In this document: piece by piece, positions 13,301 through 24,066 of the stretch | Layout of the letters: each line of letters opens with the position of its first letter | Numbering within the stretch: the first letter of the stretch is position 1 | Assembly (NCBI RefSeq): GCF_020906515.1 | Contig: NC_085854.1 | Location: 248,001 to 312,000 of the forward strand | DNA length: 64,000 bases | Direction of reading: 5' to 3' | DNA from: Vanrija pseudolonga | Lineage: Eukaryota > Basidiomycota > Tremellomycetes > Trichosporonales > Trichosporonaceae | Program-made: the position numbers and the translations under genes | Notes under the pieces: model-generated | The model's input: only the letters and a program-made list of their open reading frames with translations | Told to the model about the DNA's origin: nothing | Database searches by the model: none

Positions 13301-15856
13301 AAACTCAAGGGGTGCGAGAGTTGGACCACAGGAGTCGCTGGCAGCTGTCTTCGGCATCGAGCTCTAGCGGAGCAAATTCTTCCTCGTCGCGCTCAGTTCA
13401 CGAGTCGCCATTATGCCGTATGATCCGTGCCAGGTGACCTTCACTCTCCCGATGTCTCTCATCTTGTTGCCTTTTCCCATCTGAAGGGCGGGCTTTAACT
13501 GAGTTGAGTTTGCGACGGTAGGAGGGAGACAGGAGCTGCGATTCTGAGTGGCGGTTGTTGACTGTCGAGCGAGCCGACTCCCGACTCCGCGATGTCGCTG
13601 CTTAATTTCACCACCACCACAGGTCAGGTCGTGAGTAATTCGTTCCTGATTACTCTCATCCTCGTCACACGAGCGTGTCTGCTCATCGGCGATTAATGCT
13701 TTGCCGTAGGCAGCCGCGGTTGATGGAAATGCGCCACTAGCGGTGGGTGTGGCACACAGCCGAGCGCGATGAGAAGAGGCGAGACACGGGGTAGGCCTGG
13801 GTACTGATTCAATCCGATTCGGTGTCACTCTGAGCCAGTTGGCCGTCAGAGATTTGACCGGTACCCGCTTTGGCGAGATCTGTCGAGTGTACTCACCTCC
13901 GATCAGCCGCGTTTGCCTAGCCATCACTCGGAATCACATTGCCGCCACGATTAAATTGTCGTCCACTTGGGAAACTCGGAGGTGGGCTCCTTTCTCGTTA
14001 TCATCCCGTTCTTTCACTCGACCTGTTCCGCGCAGTTCCTCATCCGACGGTGAGTGCACTACGGGTAAGCAGTCCATCGCTCCGAGTCAACTCACTTTCG
14101 CCACCCGACGCCCAACTGTCGACATCAGCCACTTCCGAAAGCTGCCAACTCCGCCATCCGCACAAGGTATTATTGACAAGTAGTCGACAAAGTGTGCACT
14201 TTGGATGTGTTCGTAAAATTACGTGCTACGCGTCCACATCATCCATGTGGCACCCTGTCTAATCGAGGGAGAGCCAGATCCCCCGCGGCGTAAACCCTTC
14301 CCACACACCATGGGGGTACGACTTCCGTCGGCGTTGCCCTTTTAGGCCAGGACCGTGGCACGCCGCATGCCTGCTGCCTCCCACGATGGCGCGCGGCAGG
14401 CCAGGCATGTGGCGTTGGCAGACGCTGCCGCTGCGGACCATGCGACTCACGCCCCCTTCAGTTCCCTCGTGACAAGGGCGACGCGGAGGGCCGGGGCGTG
14501 CGTGACTCGTCGAGGTGAGGTGAGGCGAGGGACGGAACGGCCAGGAGGCGGAAGTGGCACTTGCTCGAACGAGGGTGCCTGAGTGCCACGGCGCGCCGCT
14601 GCGGCGATCACTTGCTCCTCCCATCGCTCCAGGCGTCTCCTTCTGGCCTACCTCGGTCGGTCAGATAGTCAGAAAATCAGTCGCACAGGCAGCAGAAGGA
14701 GCCCGATGAGGCACCGTATTTTGGATTCTCGCCAAGAAATCAAAGGGGCAAAGCAGCAGTAGTAGTGTGGTACGTGCGGAGTTTTTGAGGAGCATTGAGG
14801 AGCAAGCAAGCAGCAATCATCAAAACTAGACCCCCACATTGCCCTGCGTTTCGTCTGCCTGCCCTTGCGATCGTCAGTTCGTTCCGGTGCCTACATATGT
14901 GGTTTCAACGCGGGTGTTGCTGGGATCGCTGGGAGTGTAGTTTTGCATGCCCTTCATTAAGTTTGATCGGAGGATAGAAGACAACAAGGGCGGTGGGCAA
15001 TGGTGAGTGAGTGGGCAGTGGGCAGTGATATCTCTTGGAGCGTGGTGCATGGTCAATGGTGGTGGGGTGGACCTGGGGGGTGGGCATGATCGCGGGAGTG
15101 AGTTTAACTGTTGGGGGAGACGTTCCAAGGAAAGGGAGCAAGGCAAATTAACTAACATAGGTCCCAGCTCGGTGCTGGCCGACATATGCCGATGGAGGGG
15201 ACAGAGCGAGATTGCGACGACGACTACATGGGGGTTGGGGGAGCAAGGTAGGCGCGAATTTAGGCTTGTGGAGCGGGTAGGCGCGCGTCTTCACTTGAAA
15301 CGCGCCTATTATCATCACCCTGGCTACGGTTGCCATGACGTCGTCGTCATGCTATAAATGTGAATCCAGAGAAGGAATGCCCAAAGTCACGCTCGCTGCG
15401 CGGCTTCCCTCACAACCACGGCATATCAGCTGCTGCCCCGCCAGTCCCCGTCGCGTTAAGCTCTCGGCGACTGTGCAATGCATTGTGGTAGCGCCGACGC
15501 GCCTTCTGCTAACGCCGAGCCAAGACTGGCTGTGAAAGGAATGGTGGCTGCTTGGTGCAGGGTGGGAGGTTGATTTTTGAGATGGCTGGCACATTATCAT
15601 CATGGATTCAGGGGCAGCAGCGCGAGCGACGCAGCAACAAGAAATCACTCGCCATTCCCATCCACCCCGTCGCCGCCCCTCCGCGCTTTTGACTTTGTCC
15701 TTTCTTCTTCTCTTCACATCCATCCATCCACCTTTCCACTCATCTCTGTTGCCAGGCGCACAGAGCACTCATTCCACTTCGACACCATCAACAAACGTCC
15801 CGGCGACGCTCTCCTCCTCCTCTCCCCTTCCCCCCTCCATTACTTTCCTCTTAATC

Positions 15857-17323
15857 ATGTCGCTTTTGGTCAAGACTCTGGCGGCTGGTCTCGCCCTCTC
15901 GTCGGTCAACGCGGCTGGTTCGCACAATGCTATCGTGGAGCGTAACGGTGTGCTTGCTGGCTCCTATGGTGAGTACAGTGTACTGTAGTGGTGGTGACGG
16001 TGCAAGCGGGAGGCAAGGCAGTAAGGAAGGCAGGCAGGGAAGACGTCGCGGCGTTAGCCCAACTGCTAGTGCTGGCGGTGGCTGCACATGCGCAGTCGCC
16101 GGGCTGCAAGGAGCAATGTTGTGCGACAACATGAGACTGGATGCCCATTAGCATGCCCAGTGTTCTCTCGGCGTGCTAGCCTCTGCGCCCCTCCGCCCTT
16201 GGTGACCACCTCGCCACCCACCGTACCCGCAGCCCCGCTCACCCCCGCCCAGTGAACAACATCACCGTCTCCGCTACCAATGTCGTTCAGTGCGGCCAGG
16301 CGACCGTTTCGTGGACTGGTACCACGGTGAGTGTCTTTTCTCCCCGAGTGATGGTGTCGGAGCGCCGTGTCCGTGCACTCCGAAGCTGTGCGCTAGGCTC
16401 CGCTCGCCGTTGGCTTGTCACACCGTGCCTGCTGCGAGCTTCTATTTGTGTCACACTGTGACGCCCCGTCGGCCACGCCGAATCTTCGTGTTCGGCGCAC
16501 ACATTCACATTCTTGTGCTTACACCGCCCAGGGCAACGTCGAGCTCGAGATCGGCTGGGGCGGCATGTACGTCGGCACCAAGGTCATCACGACGATCGAA
16601 AACCTCTCGGGCGGTAGCACCAGCTGGCAGGTGACTGCCCAGCCCAGCCAGGGCTCCCTCATCTTCCAGGTCACCGACGCCAACGGCAAGATCGGCTACA
16701 TCCAGGGCGTGCCCGTGCAGCCCAGCTCGGACTCTTCGTGTCTGTCTGGCTCCGGCGCGGCCCCCAGCAGCAGCCACGACCCGAACAACGACAACACGAC
16801 CCCCGACCCTCCTGCCCCCGTTCCGCAGACCACCAACGCTGGCAACCCGCCCAACCCCAATGCTTCGGGTGCTTCGGGCTCCAACGGCGGCGGCTCGTCC
16901 AACTCTGGCTCGAGCGGCTCGAACTCGAACGGTTCGGACTCGAACGGTTCCGGCAGCGCTGGCTCGGGTTCGGGTTCGGAAAACCCGGCGTCTCCGTCCA
17001 GCTCGTCGAGCGCTGCTGGCTCTGATGCCGGCTCAGGCTCCAACAACGGCGGCGCCGCCTCGCCCTCTCCTGCGGCTGGCTCGCCCGCCGCTCCTGGCGA
17101 CGCTGGCAACGCGGCTGCCACTCCCTCCTCCCAGTCGGTTGTCGTCGTGACTGCCACAAGCCAGGGCCCCATCGTGGTCACTCGCACCTCGTCCGTCGTC
17201 GCATCGGCTTCCAACGCCGCTGTCGGTGCCAATGCCGGCAGTGCCGCCTCGCCACGTGCGGTCGCGTCCTTCGCAATTACCCTTACCGCTGCGCTGGCTG
17301 CGATCGGCGCCTTTGCGCTCTAA
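15857..17323 (+). CDS. GPI-anchored Ser/Gly-rich cell-surface protein
   Basis: Predicted secreted wall or plasma-membrane protein of 325 residues. Three exons: 15857-15968, 16253-16326 and 16532-17323; introns of 284 and 205 nt are the longest convincing ones in the window, and phases agree. Residues 1-20 are a signal peptide (MSLLVKTLAAGLALSSVNA). Residues about 38-130 form a beta-rich domain (VVQCGQATVSWTG, VELEIGWGG, WQVTAQPSQGSLIFQVTDA) ending in SSDSSCL, the arrangement of a common basidiomycete secreted family with a QCGxVTxSWTG start and a closing SDSSCL. Then comes about 130 residues of Ser/Gly/Asn/Pro repeats (SGSNGGGSSNSGSSG type) and a hydrophobic C-terminus (AITLTAALAAIGAFAL) fitting a GPI signal. 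The start lies after a CT-rich leader. Exact binding function is unknown. Confidence 0.85.
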
Positions 17324-18715
17324 ACATGAGGCTTGGCGAAATGGCGTTCTAGAAGACTGCGTGGATCGCGTGGATCGCGGGGAGGAGCATTTGCTGAGGG
17401 TCGTTGCGGGCCCCAGCCAAGGAGACTTTGTAGGCTAAGTGGGCAGTATGCATTAGTGTGTGACATGTGCTCTCTGTTTATTTGTTTTGGACTGAGACAT
17501 GTTGTCCAGGTCGAGGTGTTTCGAGTAGCGAGTTTTCTTGTTTAATTTCGGAGACGCCGGGATGTTTTTCAGTGGTTTTTTTTTTGTTGACCTGCTTTGA
17601 GGTGCGCGTGGCTGGGCACTTTATTGGAATCTGAATCTGGACCTGACCTAGGGCGAGTTACCGCAAACCTACGATGCCCAACAAGGCCAGCCAGCAACAG
17701 CTAGCGTAGCGCGGTGCCTCGGTCACGATCGGTCGGTCGGTCGGCCTGTGGCAGCGGCCGTAACAAGGAGGACAAGGCAAGGCTAGGCAAGGCAAGGGCT
17801 ATGAGCGGGGCAACCGGGCTGGATTGAGCGGAGCGGCGACCGCACATGCTGCACGGCGGGGCAGGCCAGTGGCGCACGCTAGGTCTGCGTGGTGTGGTGC
17901 ATGAGTGAGTTAGTGAGCGAGCGAGTGAGTGCGCACGCACGCACTCGCTCTGACCTGACCTGGTTCTGGCCCACGGATCCGCCGCCGGAGCGCAAGCAGC
18001 ACGCGTGTGAACGCACGCACGTTGCATGGTATGCTGCGGGACGAGGAGGCACGGGGCGGGAAGTAAGGAAGCAAACGATCACACGCATGTGATATGTGAC
18101 AATGTGGCACCGCCGATGGAAGTGCGTGCGTGTGTGGCGGTTGTGCGGCGACGACGCGGGGGCCAATCGTGTGCTCCTGCCCGGCCGAGGTATCAGGTTG
18201 TGTGGGAAGGGTGGTGGGTGGTGCATGGTGAATACAATGGCGTTGACGATGCAGCGTAATGCTCGTACCAGCGAGACTGGTCAACGACAGCAGCAAGCAA
18301 CCAACGCAGCACAGACTCTGGAGCGCCGAGGTCGGTGGCGAATGGAGCAGCTGAGCGAACGATACCGGCTCGTTGGAATGCGGAGGAGCAGTGTCTCGGG
18401 AGTGCAGTGAAGGATGATGGTCGTGAGTGAAGAACACATAGCAGTTGACGAACGCTGACTCGCTGCAGTTATGCCGATGGTCGCTGACAGACCTACATGA
18501 GCGACACAATCTGACCCATTTGGTGGACTCCTCACGCTCCAGTAAGCTTCTCGTGGGTGTGCTAGAAAGTGAAGAGAGTATTAACATGAGAGAGACCGAC
18601 GCGCCAGATCTCTTCCAGAACGCAAGCGCACACTCGGCATATTCGACCGCACCCACAGCGCTGCTTCTTCAAGCCATCTGCACCGAACGCCGCTGCCACC
18701 CACGCTACCGATGGA
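17324..18715. other. Convergent intergenic region
   Basis: It lies between the 3' ends of the GPI protein gene (plus) and receptor-like copy A (minus). It holds a T-run near 17575-17584 and GC-rich simple sequence. Open frames on the minus strand (17910-18656) have no recognisable features and I do not call them. Confidence 0.55.
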
Positions 18716-21022
18716 CTACAACGTGCTCTGGCTGTTGCGCGCGTTGTTCCCGCGCGGGCGGGACGGGTCGTAAGCGGGGGGCACGCGCTCGACGACCGGT
18801 GGGCGTCCAAACTCGAGGATGACATTCGCGCCCGAGTCAACCTCCTGGATGGGGATGGGCAGCGGCGGGGGCGCCGCGCTGCCGGAACGTACGCGCACCT
18901 CGGGGACAGGCAGCGGCCTGCGGGCGCGGGGGACGATCAGCTCCGCGCCGTACCCCGACCCCGTCTCATTCTGCACGTGGAGCAGCGAGGACGAGCGGCG
19001 CTGCTCCCAGCTCTTGTGGCCCGTGCTGTCGCGCGAGCTCGTCGCCTCGCTCGTCGCGTCCACCAGCTGCTGCTGCTGCTGCTGCTGCTGGCGCGTATCC
19101 ACCGCCGAGGCGTTGCTCTGCGCGCGCGTGTCGAGCGTCGCGATAGTCGGGGTCACCATCGAGTCCCGCGCTTGGTCGCTCGTATTGCCCAGCAGGCTGG
19201 TGTGCCCCGTCGTGTTGGTCACGTTGGTCGTGCCGAGGTCGAGCGTCGTGCGCGAGTTGTGGTACGGCACAAGGTTGGGGTCAGAGTGTGCGTGTTGCGT
19301 GTCGACCATGAACGGCGAGGCGGGCGGCGGTCTGCAAGCGGAGGTCACTAACTGCCACAGGGACCAACTTGACTGCATACTCACTGCTTCTTGTACCGGC
19401 CGAAGAGGAACCAACCGACAGCTACGCAGAGCGCTACAGCCCCGACGAAGGTACCGACCTGGAGGTGGTTGGACCATGATCACGGCAGAAGCAGAGATAC
19501 TCACGATCACTCCGGCGAGCTCGCCGGCATGCAGGCGGATGGTGCCTGCCTCTACCGACGCAGCATGAGGTGCGCTGATTGAGGTGGTGTGCGTGGTACT
19601 GTTGGTACCGTTGGAGGGTGTGCTGCTGGTGCGAGTCAGTCAGGCAGGTAATGGCAGAGATGGAGAGAGGCAGGCACTTACTGGTCGGTCATGTACTCAA
19701 CGCCGTAGATTTCGATCCAGGCATTCGAGCTGACTTCAATCATGATCATGTAATCTGATACATTGGGGTCAAGCACGGCGAATCCCAATAACTGCCATGG
19801 GGCATAGTATGGTGAGTTGGCGGTGTAACTGGCTCCCGGGTTGAATGGGGGCACGGGCGAGATGGTGAGCGTGTAGTCTGAGAAACCAAAGCCGATCGAG
19901 CCGTAAATCTCGAAAAACGTCGTCCCAGCCGGGATTTTGAAGTGCAGAAACTGTCCTTTCACCTTGGAGCGCAGGACCTTGTAGCCTTGAGGAGGTTGGA
20001 ATGCCAACCAGTCCTCTGTAGCAGGGAAACAGAGTAGTCAGTTGTGGACGTTCGAGTGAGGGCCTGCAGCAACGTGCCGCTACCAGGCTCAGAGATGCTT
20101 GCACAGACCCACCTGACACCGGTTGCTGCTGTGGCGTGTAAACCTCCCATGGTTGTCCGTCTGCGCTCATGAAACTACTGGACGCCATGCCGGTTGCGTC
20201 GACGGCAAAGACCCTGTTCTTGGAGGTGCTATGGCCGTCTACCAACAGCCCGCTGCCGTGCGCGTGCGCGTGAGCACAGGCCCTACTTAATCGACACCGC
20301 TCCGCTCGCTCGGCAACTCACCCCTGCACGCCGGTCGTAATTAGCACCTCGAGGACCGTGATCTGGGGACTGGTCGACACGACGCTCAGCGAACACGAGT
20401 GCAGGCCCCAGGCGAGATTGCGCGCGAACGCGAGTTCTCCCAGCGATGTCGTTCCGAGATTGGGGCCCACGGACGCCATGGTCATGGGTATGCCGTTCAT
20501 CGTCATGACCATGGGCGTCGCCGTCGTGGAGGGGGGCACGGCGGACCCCCCGGCCAGGGTGGGCGGCGCGAACATGGTCGAGGTGAGGCCCATGGTCGAC
20601 GCGGCCGAGGACGACGTGTCGCATCCCCACACGACAATGTCGTTGGGCCCGCCGACGCCGATGATGCTGATGCCCGTGCCGACGAACTGGATGTCGATGT
20701 TGGCGCTCCTGTTCCCAAGCGAGGTGGAGCACGCCGCTTCTCCGAGACCGAGTGGGCCAGACGTGCTGTTGCTGTTCAGGCTCGCGGGGAACGTGAGGCT
20801 CCACGCGATGTCCGGCGTGCCGAGGTTTCTGGGCGAGAAGCGCACGACGGGCGAGCTGACGGGGAGGGTGTAGATTGCTTGTTGGGGAACGGGGATGTCG
20901 CGCGCCGTGAGCGCGTGCGGCACCGAGGCGGCAGCGACGGTGTTCAGGCCGAGCAGAAGGGAGGAGGCTGCCAGCCGCGCGAAGGTGGCAGCTGCTGGTC
21001 GGCGTCTTCGGCGAGCGGCCAT
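18716..21022 (-). CDS. Receptor-like type I membrane protein, copy A (PPAY tail)
   Basis: First of nine paralogues. Six exons: 21022-20322, 20252-20113, 20015-19682, 19625-19505, 19458-19385, 19331-18716, giving 661 residues, the longest copy. The signal peptide is basic then hydrophobic (MAARRRRRP, then LAASSLLLGLNTVAAAS). Ectodomain 1 begins IPVPQQAIY and has a unique insert of about 45 Ser/Thr/Met-rich residues after VVWGCDT. Ectodomain 2 runs GYKVLRSKVKG to YGVEYMTDQ. The membrane exon reads VGTFVGAVALCVAVGWFLF with stop-transfer GRYKKQ. The tail carries a run of eight Gln, LLHVQNETG, RRPLPVPEV, DSGANVI and VERVPPAYD. PPAY is a WW-domain ligand consensus. The start at 21022 is the first ATG that gives a signal peptide; earlier in-frame codons are not needed. 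Function is unknown; a surface sensor or ubiquitin-ligase adaptor is inferred only from the layout. Confidence 0.85.
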
Positions 21023-21688
21023 GGCGGTGATGCAGTAGTGGCAAAGGCTCTGTCGAGAGAAGGTGAGGACCAAGTAGCTCGCCGCTGGCAATGTTGTTTA
21101 TAACCCTCACCTCTGCACCACCAGACTTGCGGCCCGTGAGCGGAAATCCTGCGAGGAGCGTGTACAGAATCCAGGAACCAGCTGAACCGAGCTCGACTGG
21201 AACCAAGCAAGGCGTCAGGCAGCGGTAGCCTGCCGCGTGCCGACGAGACGGAGACATGCCACCAGGCTCGACCGGACGTGGCTGATCGCGAGAAGCATAG
21301 CTCGACACCGCCACAAACGCCTGATCGCCGCGTGACCCGCCACCAAGTAGAGCAGCCGCACCGAACCGAGGTGGCCGTCCCCTCGTTCCTCGGACCGAAC
21401 CCAAGTGAGATGGGGCGGTGTCTGTCCCGCTGACGCCCCATGCGTGCTGAGGCGACTTCCCAACGTGCATACTTGACTAGCCTCGGTGTCGCTTGAGGAC
21501 ATTGCGGCAACGCGTAGAGGCCAGTGAGTGCTCTGACCACCTCGAGTCATACTTCTCACGGACACTGAACGTGTTATGGTCCAAGCGCCTACAATAACAA
21601 AGCTGAAATGTCCCCCTGCCTCCACTCGCCGAGCAACGTGCCGGCGCCACCTGTGGCGCGATGCGCACCCCCACGGGGAACGTAAGTA
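21023..21688. other. Intergenic, promoter side of copy A
   Basis: Holds the upstream region of copy A and the 3' end of copy B. No TATA-like box stands out; no gene supported. Confidence 0.5.
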
Positions 21689-23762
21689 CTATAGCTTGCC
21701 TTCCCTCGTGGTCATCATCGCCGGGGCACGTGAGTGATCGTAGGCAGGAGGGCCGTGCTCGACGACCGGCGGCGGTCCCATCTCAAGCAGCGTCTCCGAG
21801 TCCACTGCCTGGATGGCGATGGTGGGCGGCGGCGGGACGGGCGGAGAGGGAAGTGGGCGATGGCGAAGGCCTGGTACACGGGCGGCAGGGGGGACCACTT
21901 TGGAAGGGAGGGGATCGGCGTCGACGTTTGACGGGTCTCTGTTCTGGTCCTGCAGCCAGGACGTGGGACGTTCCACGCCCTTCGGAGGTGCTTCGCTACC
22001 TGGCGAGCCACTCGCTAGGTCGTTGACTGCCGTGACGGCCGCATGTCCGTCGACGGGTGTACCGGTGCTACTGCTGGGCTGCTCATTGACAGTGTTGGAG
22101 TTAGTGCCTTCGATGTTCGTGTCCGACGTCACTGGAATGAAGTGTGAGCAAGCGAGCGCGAGTCTTCGGGCACGATGGAACGTACATGGTGATGTGGCGG
22201 AGGTGGTGTTTGGGTCAACATTCGACGGAGCGTTCTCTATCACGGTGTCGCTGAGACCACTTTCTTCGTGCCGTTGACTGACGAATGTCAATACTGTCAT
22301 TGTCACCTACTGTATGGCGCCGCTGACCGTCTTTTATTGTACTCCCTAAAACCGACATTACCCGCGACTCCGATGGCGATACCGAACAGAAAGGTGACGA
22401 CCTGGGGCGTTGGCTCGCGGTATATCTAGTCAAGAACTCACAATTGCACCCGCTAGTCCCCCGACGGGCACGCCGTTGCTGCTGCCAGCTTGAACGTTAA
22501 CAAGGCTGGAGGTTTCACTGGGTGGGTCGCGTTAGACGGCTGAGTCGGGGCACCCTTCAAGTGCTTACTGGGCGGTCAGGTACGCGATGTTGTAGATCTC
22601 GAGCCAGCCGTTGGTCGACGACTCAAGTCGGAGGGTATAGCTTACGCCCGGGTCGAGCACGGCAAAGCCCAGAATCTGCCACGGGGCGTAGTAGGGTGAG
22701 TTGGCAGAGTACCGCGTCGTGGCGGGGGGGTTGAACGGCGGCGCGGGGGTGATCGTGATCGTGTAGTCTGCGAACCCGGCCCCAATCGAGCCGTACAGCT
22801 CGACAAACGATGCGCCGGGTGGAACGTCGACTTGGAGAAACGTCGTGTAGGGGACCCGAGACTCGGCGCGGAGGACCGAATAGCCACCAGCTGGGAACAT
22901 GCTCGCAGCTGACCGGCAAACGTCAACGAGAGAGCCATGTTTGGATACGCATTTGTGCGTCTCACGAGCCCATCGCGCAACGTGCATACGTACCTGAGGC
23001 GCTTTGGTTCGGAGTGTAGACCGCCCACGGCGTGTCTAACGGCTGTGACCCCTTAAAAGCTGGGTTCGCCTTGCCGCTACTGTCGACAGCGAAGAGGCCA
23101 ATCTTGCCCCCACCATGGCCGTTCACGAGCAGTCCACTGCACGGTGAGCGTCACCCCCACGCAAGAGCGCCCACTCACCCCTGCATACCGGTGAGCAGTA
23201 ACACCTCTTGGACGGTAGTCTGCGCCGTGGAGAAGATGTTGAACACGCACGAGTGGAGCCCCCAGTCGAGATTGCGCGCATACGCGAGCTCGGAGAGCCA
23301 GTACGTGCCGACCCGGTCCGTGTTGCTGCTGTTCAACGCGTCGCACTGCCACGTCGTGTGGTCTGCCGGACTCCCAGTCCCGACGAGCGCGATCCCCGTG
23401 CCGACAAACTCCACAGCGACGGTCGTGTACGACGATCCCCCGACGGCGCTCGTGGTCGCAGCGTACCGCGGCTGTCCGACCCCGATGGCGCCGGGCGTGA
23501 AGTTGCCACTGGTGGGAGTTTCAGAGTACGTCAAGTTCCACGCGCTCCCCGTCAACCCTGTGGCGGGGGGCGAGAACCGCACGATGAGCGAGTTGACTGG
23601 CAGGCTGTAGATGACCTGCTGGGGGATCGGGATGCCGCTGTTGTCGCGCGTGGAGAGGGAGTGACCATGCGCCACGCTCGCCGACGCAGCCGGTTGCACT
23701 GCGACGAAGCAGGTACCTAGGAGCTGCAGTAGCGCTGCCGCGCGGCGTCTTCGGACGATCAT
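21689..23762 (-). CDS. Receptor-like type I membrane protein, copy B (PPAY tail)
   Basis: Six exons: 23762-23179, 23136-22994, 22908-22569, 22517-22442, 22401-22328, 22277-21689, giving 601 residues. Signal peptide MIVRRRRAAALLQLLGTCF. Ectodomain 1 starts IPIPQQVIY and has FVGTGIALVG and LDWGLHSCVF. Ectodomain 2 has FVELYGSIGAGFADYT and ends YNIAYLTAQ. The stalk ends GVPVGGLAGAI; the membrane exon reads VVTFLFGIAIGVAGNVGF then REYNKRR. The intron after it has a GTCAGC donor, weaker than the others, so this junction is less sure. The tail has RPLPSPP (class I SH3 ligand form), a decayed DSETLLEM in place of DSGAxVI, and EHGPPAYDHSRAP. Within the tail, 22185-22132 is 54 nt, in frame, and framed by GTACGT and CAG, so it may be an optional intron (583 residues if removed). 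Confidence 0.8.
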
Positions 23763-24066
23763 GGGCCGTCGTCGTCGTCGTTCGAGGTGTCGAGGGAGAG
23801 GAGGGGCAAAGAGCTGGGCTGGGCGCTCGGTCGCCATTTAACTGTTTACACCTTCACGGCTGGCTTCAGGGGGCAAGAAGTCACGCACAAAGCTGAGGAA
23901 CAAAGCCCAGGCCACCACAAGTGGCCCGGCACGCATGGTTGCACCTGACATAGCTACAGCGTATGGCAAATCTGTCCAGTCTTCGAACTCTCGACTACGG
24001 TTGCGGCGGCAGGTTCACCGCCACAACAGGGGCTTGACAACACCCGTCATGCTACGCAGACCACGG
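23763..24066. other. Short intergenic gap between copies B and C
   Basis: About 300 bp with the upstream region of copy B and the end of copy C. Nothing else seen. Confidence 0.6.

Larger units (their letters stand above)
4243..15856. other. 11.6-kb gap between divergent genes, no gene supported
   Basis: This stretch separates the minus-strand MedA-like gene from the plus-strand GPI protein gene. Long open frames exist on both strands (for example 6022-7362 plus, 6092-6790 minus, 12679-13260 plus), but they overlap each other, lack recognisable domains and run through homopolymers. What can be seen is simple sequence: GGT-rich 5521-5580, pentamers at 5661-5695, T13 at 6182-6194, A13 at 7522-7534, an imperfect 20-nt direct repeat near 13.25 kb and many short inverted repeats. 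It may hold a long leader or promoter of the MedA-like gene, or non-coding transcripts. I saw no tRNA-like A/B box pair and no transposase or reverse transcriptase. Confidence 0.55.

Noticed and set aside
4243-15856. Transposon or retroelement explanation for the large gap
   Set aside because: No transposase, integrase or reverse transcriptase motif, no terminal repeats recognised by eye; cannot be excluded for a very old remnant.
16671-17232. Acidic Pro/Glu-rich minus-strand frames
   Set aside because: Antisense of the Ser/Gly-rich repeats of the GPI protein.
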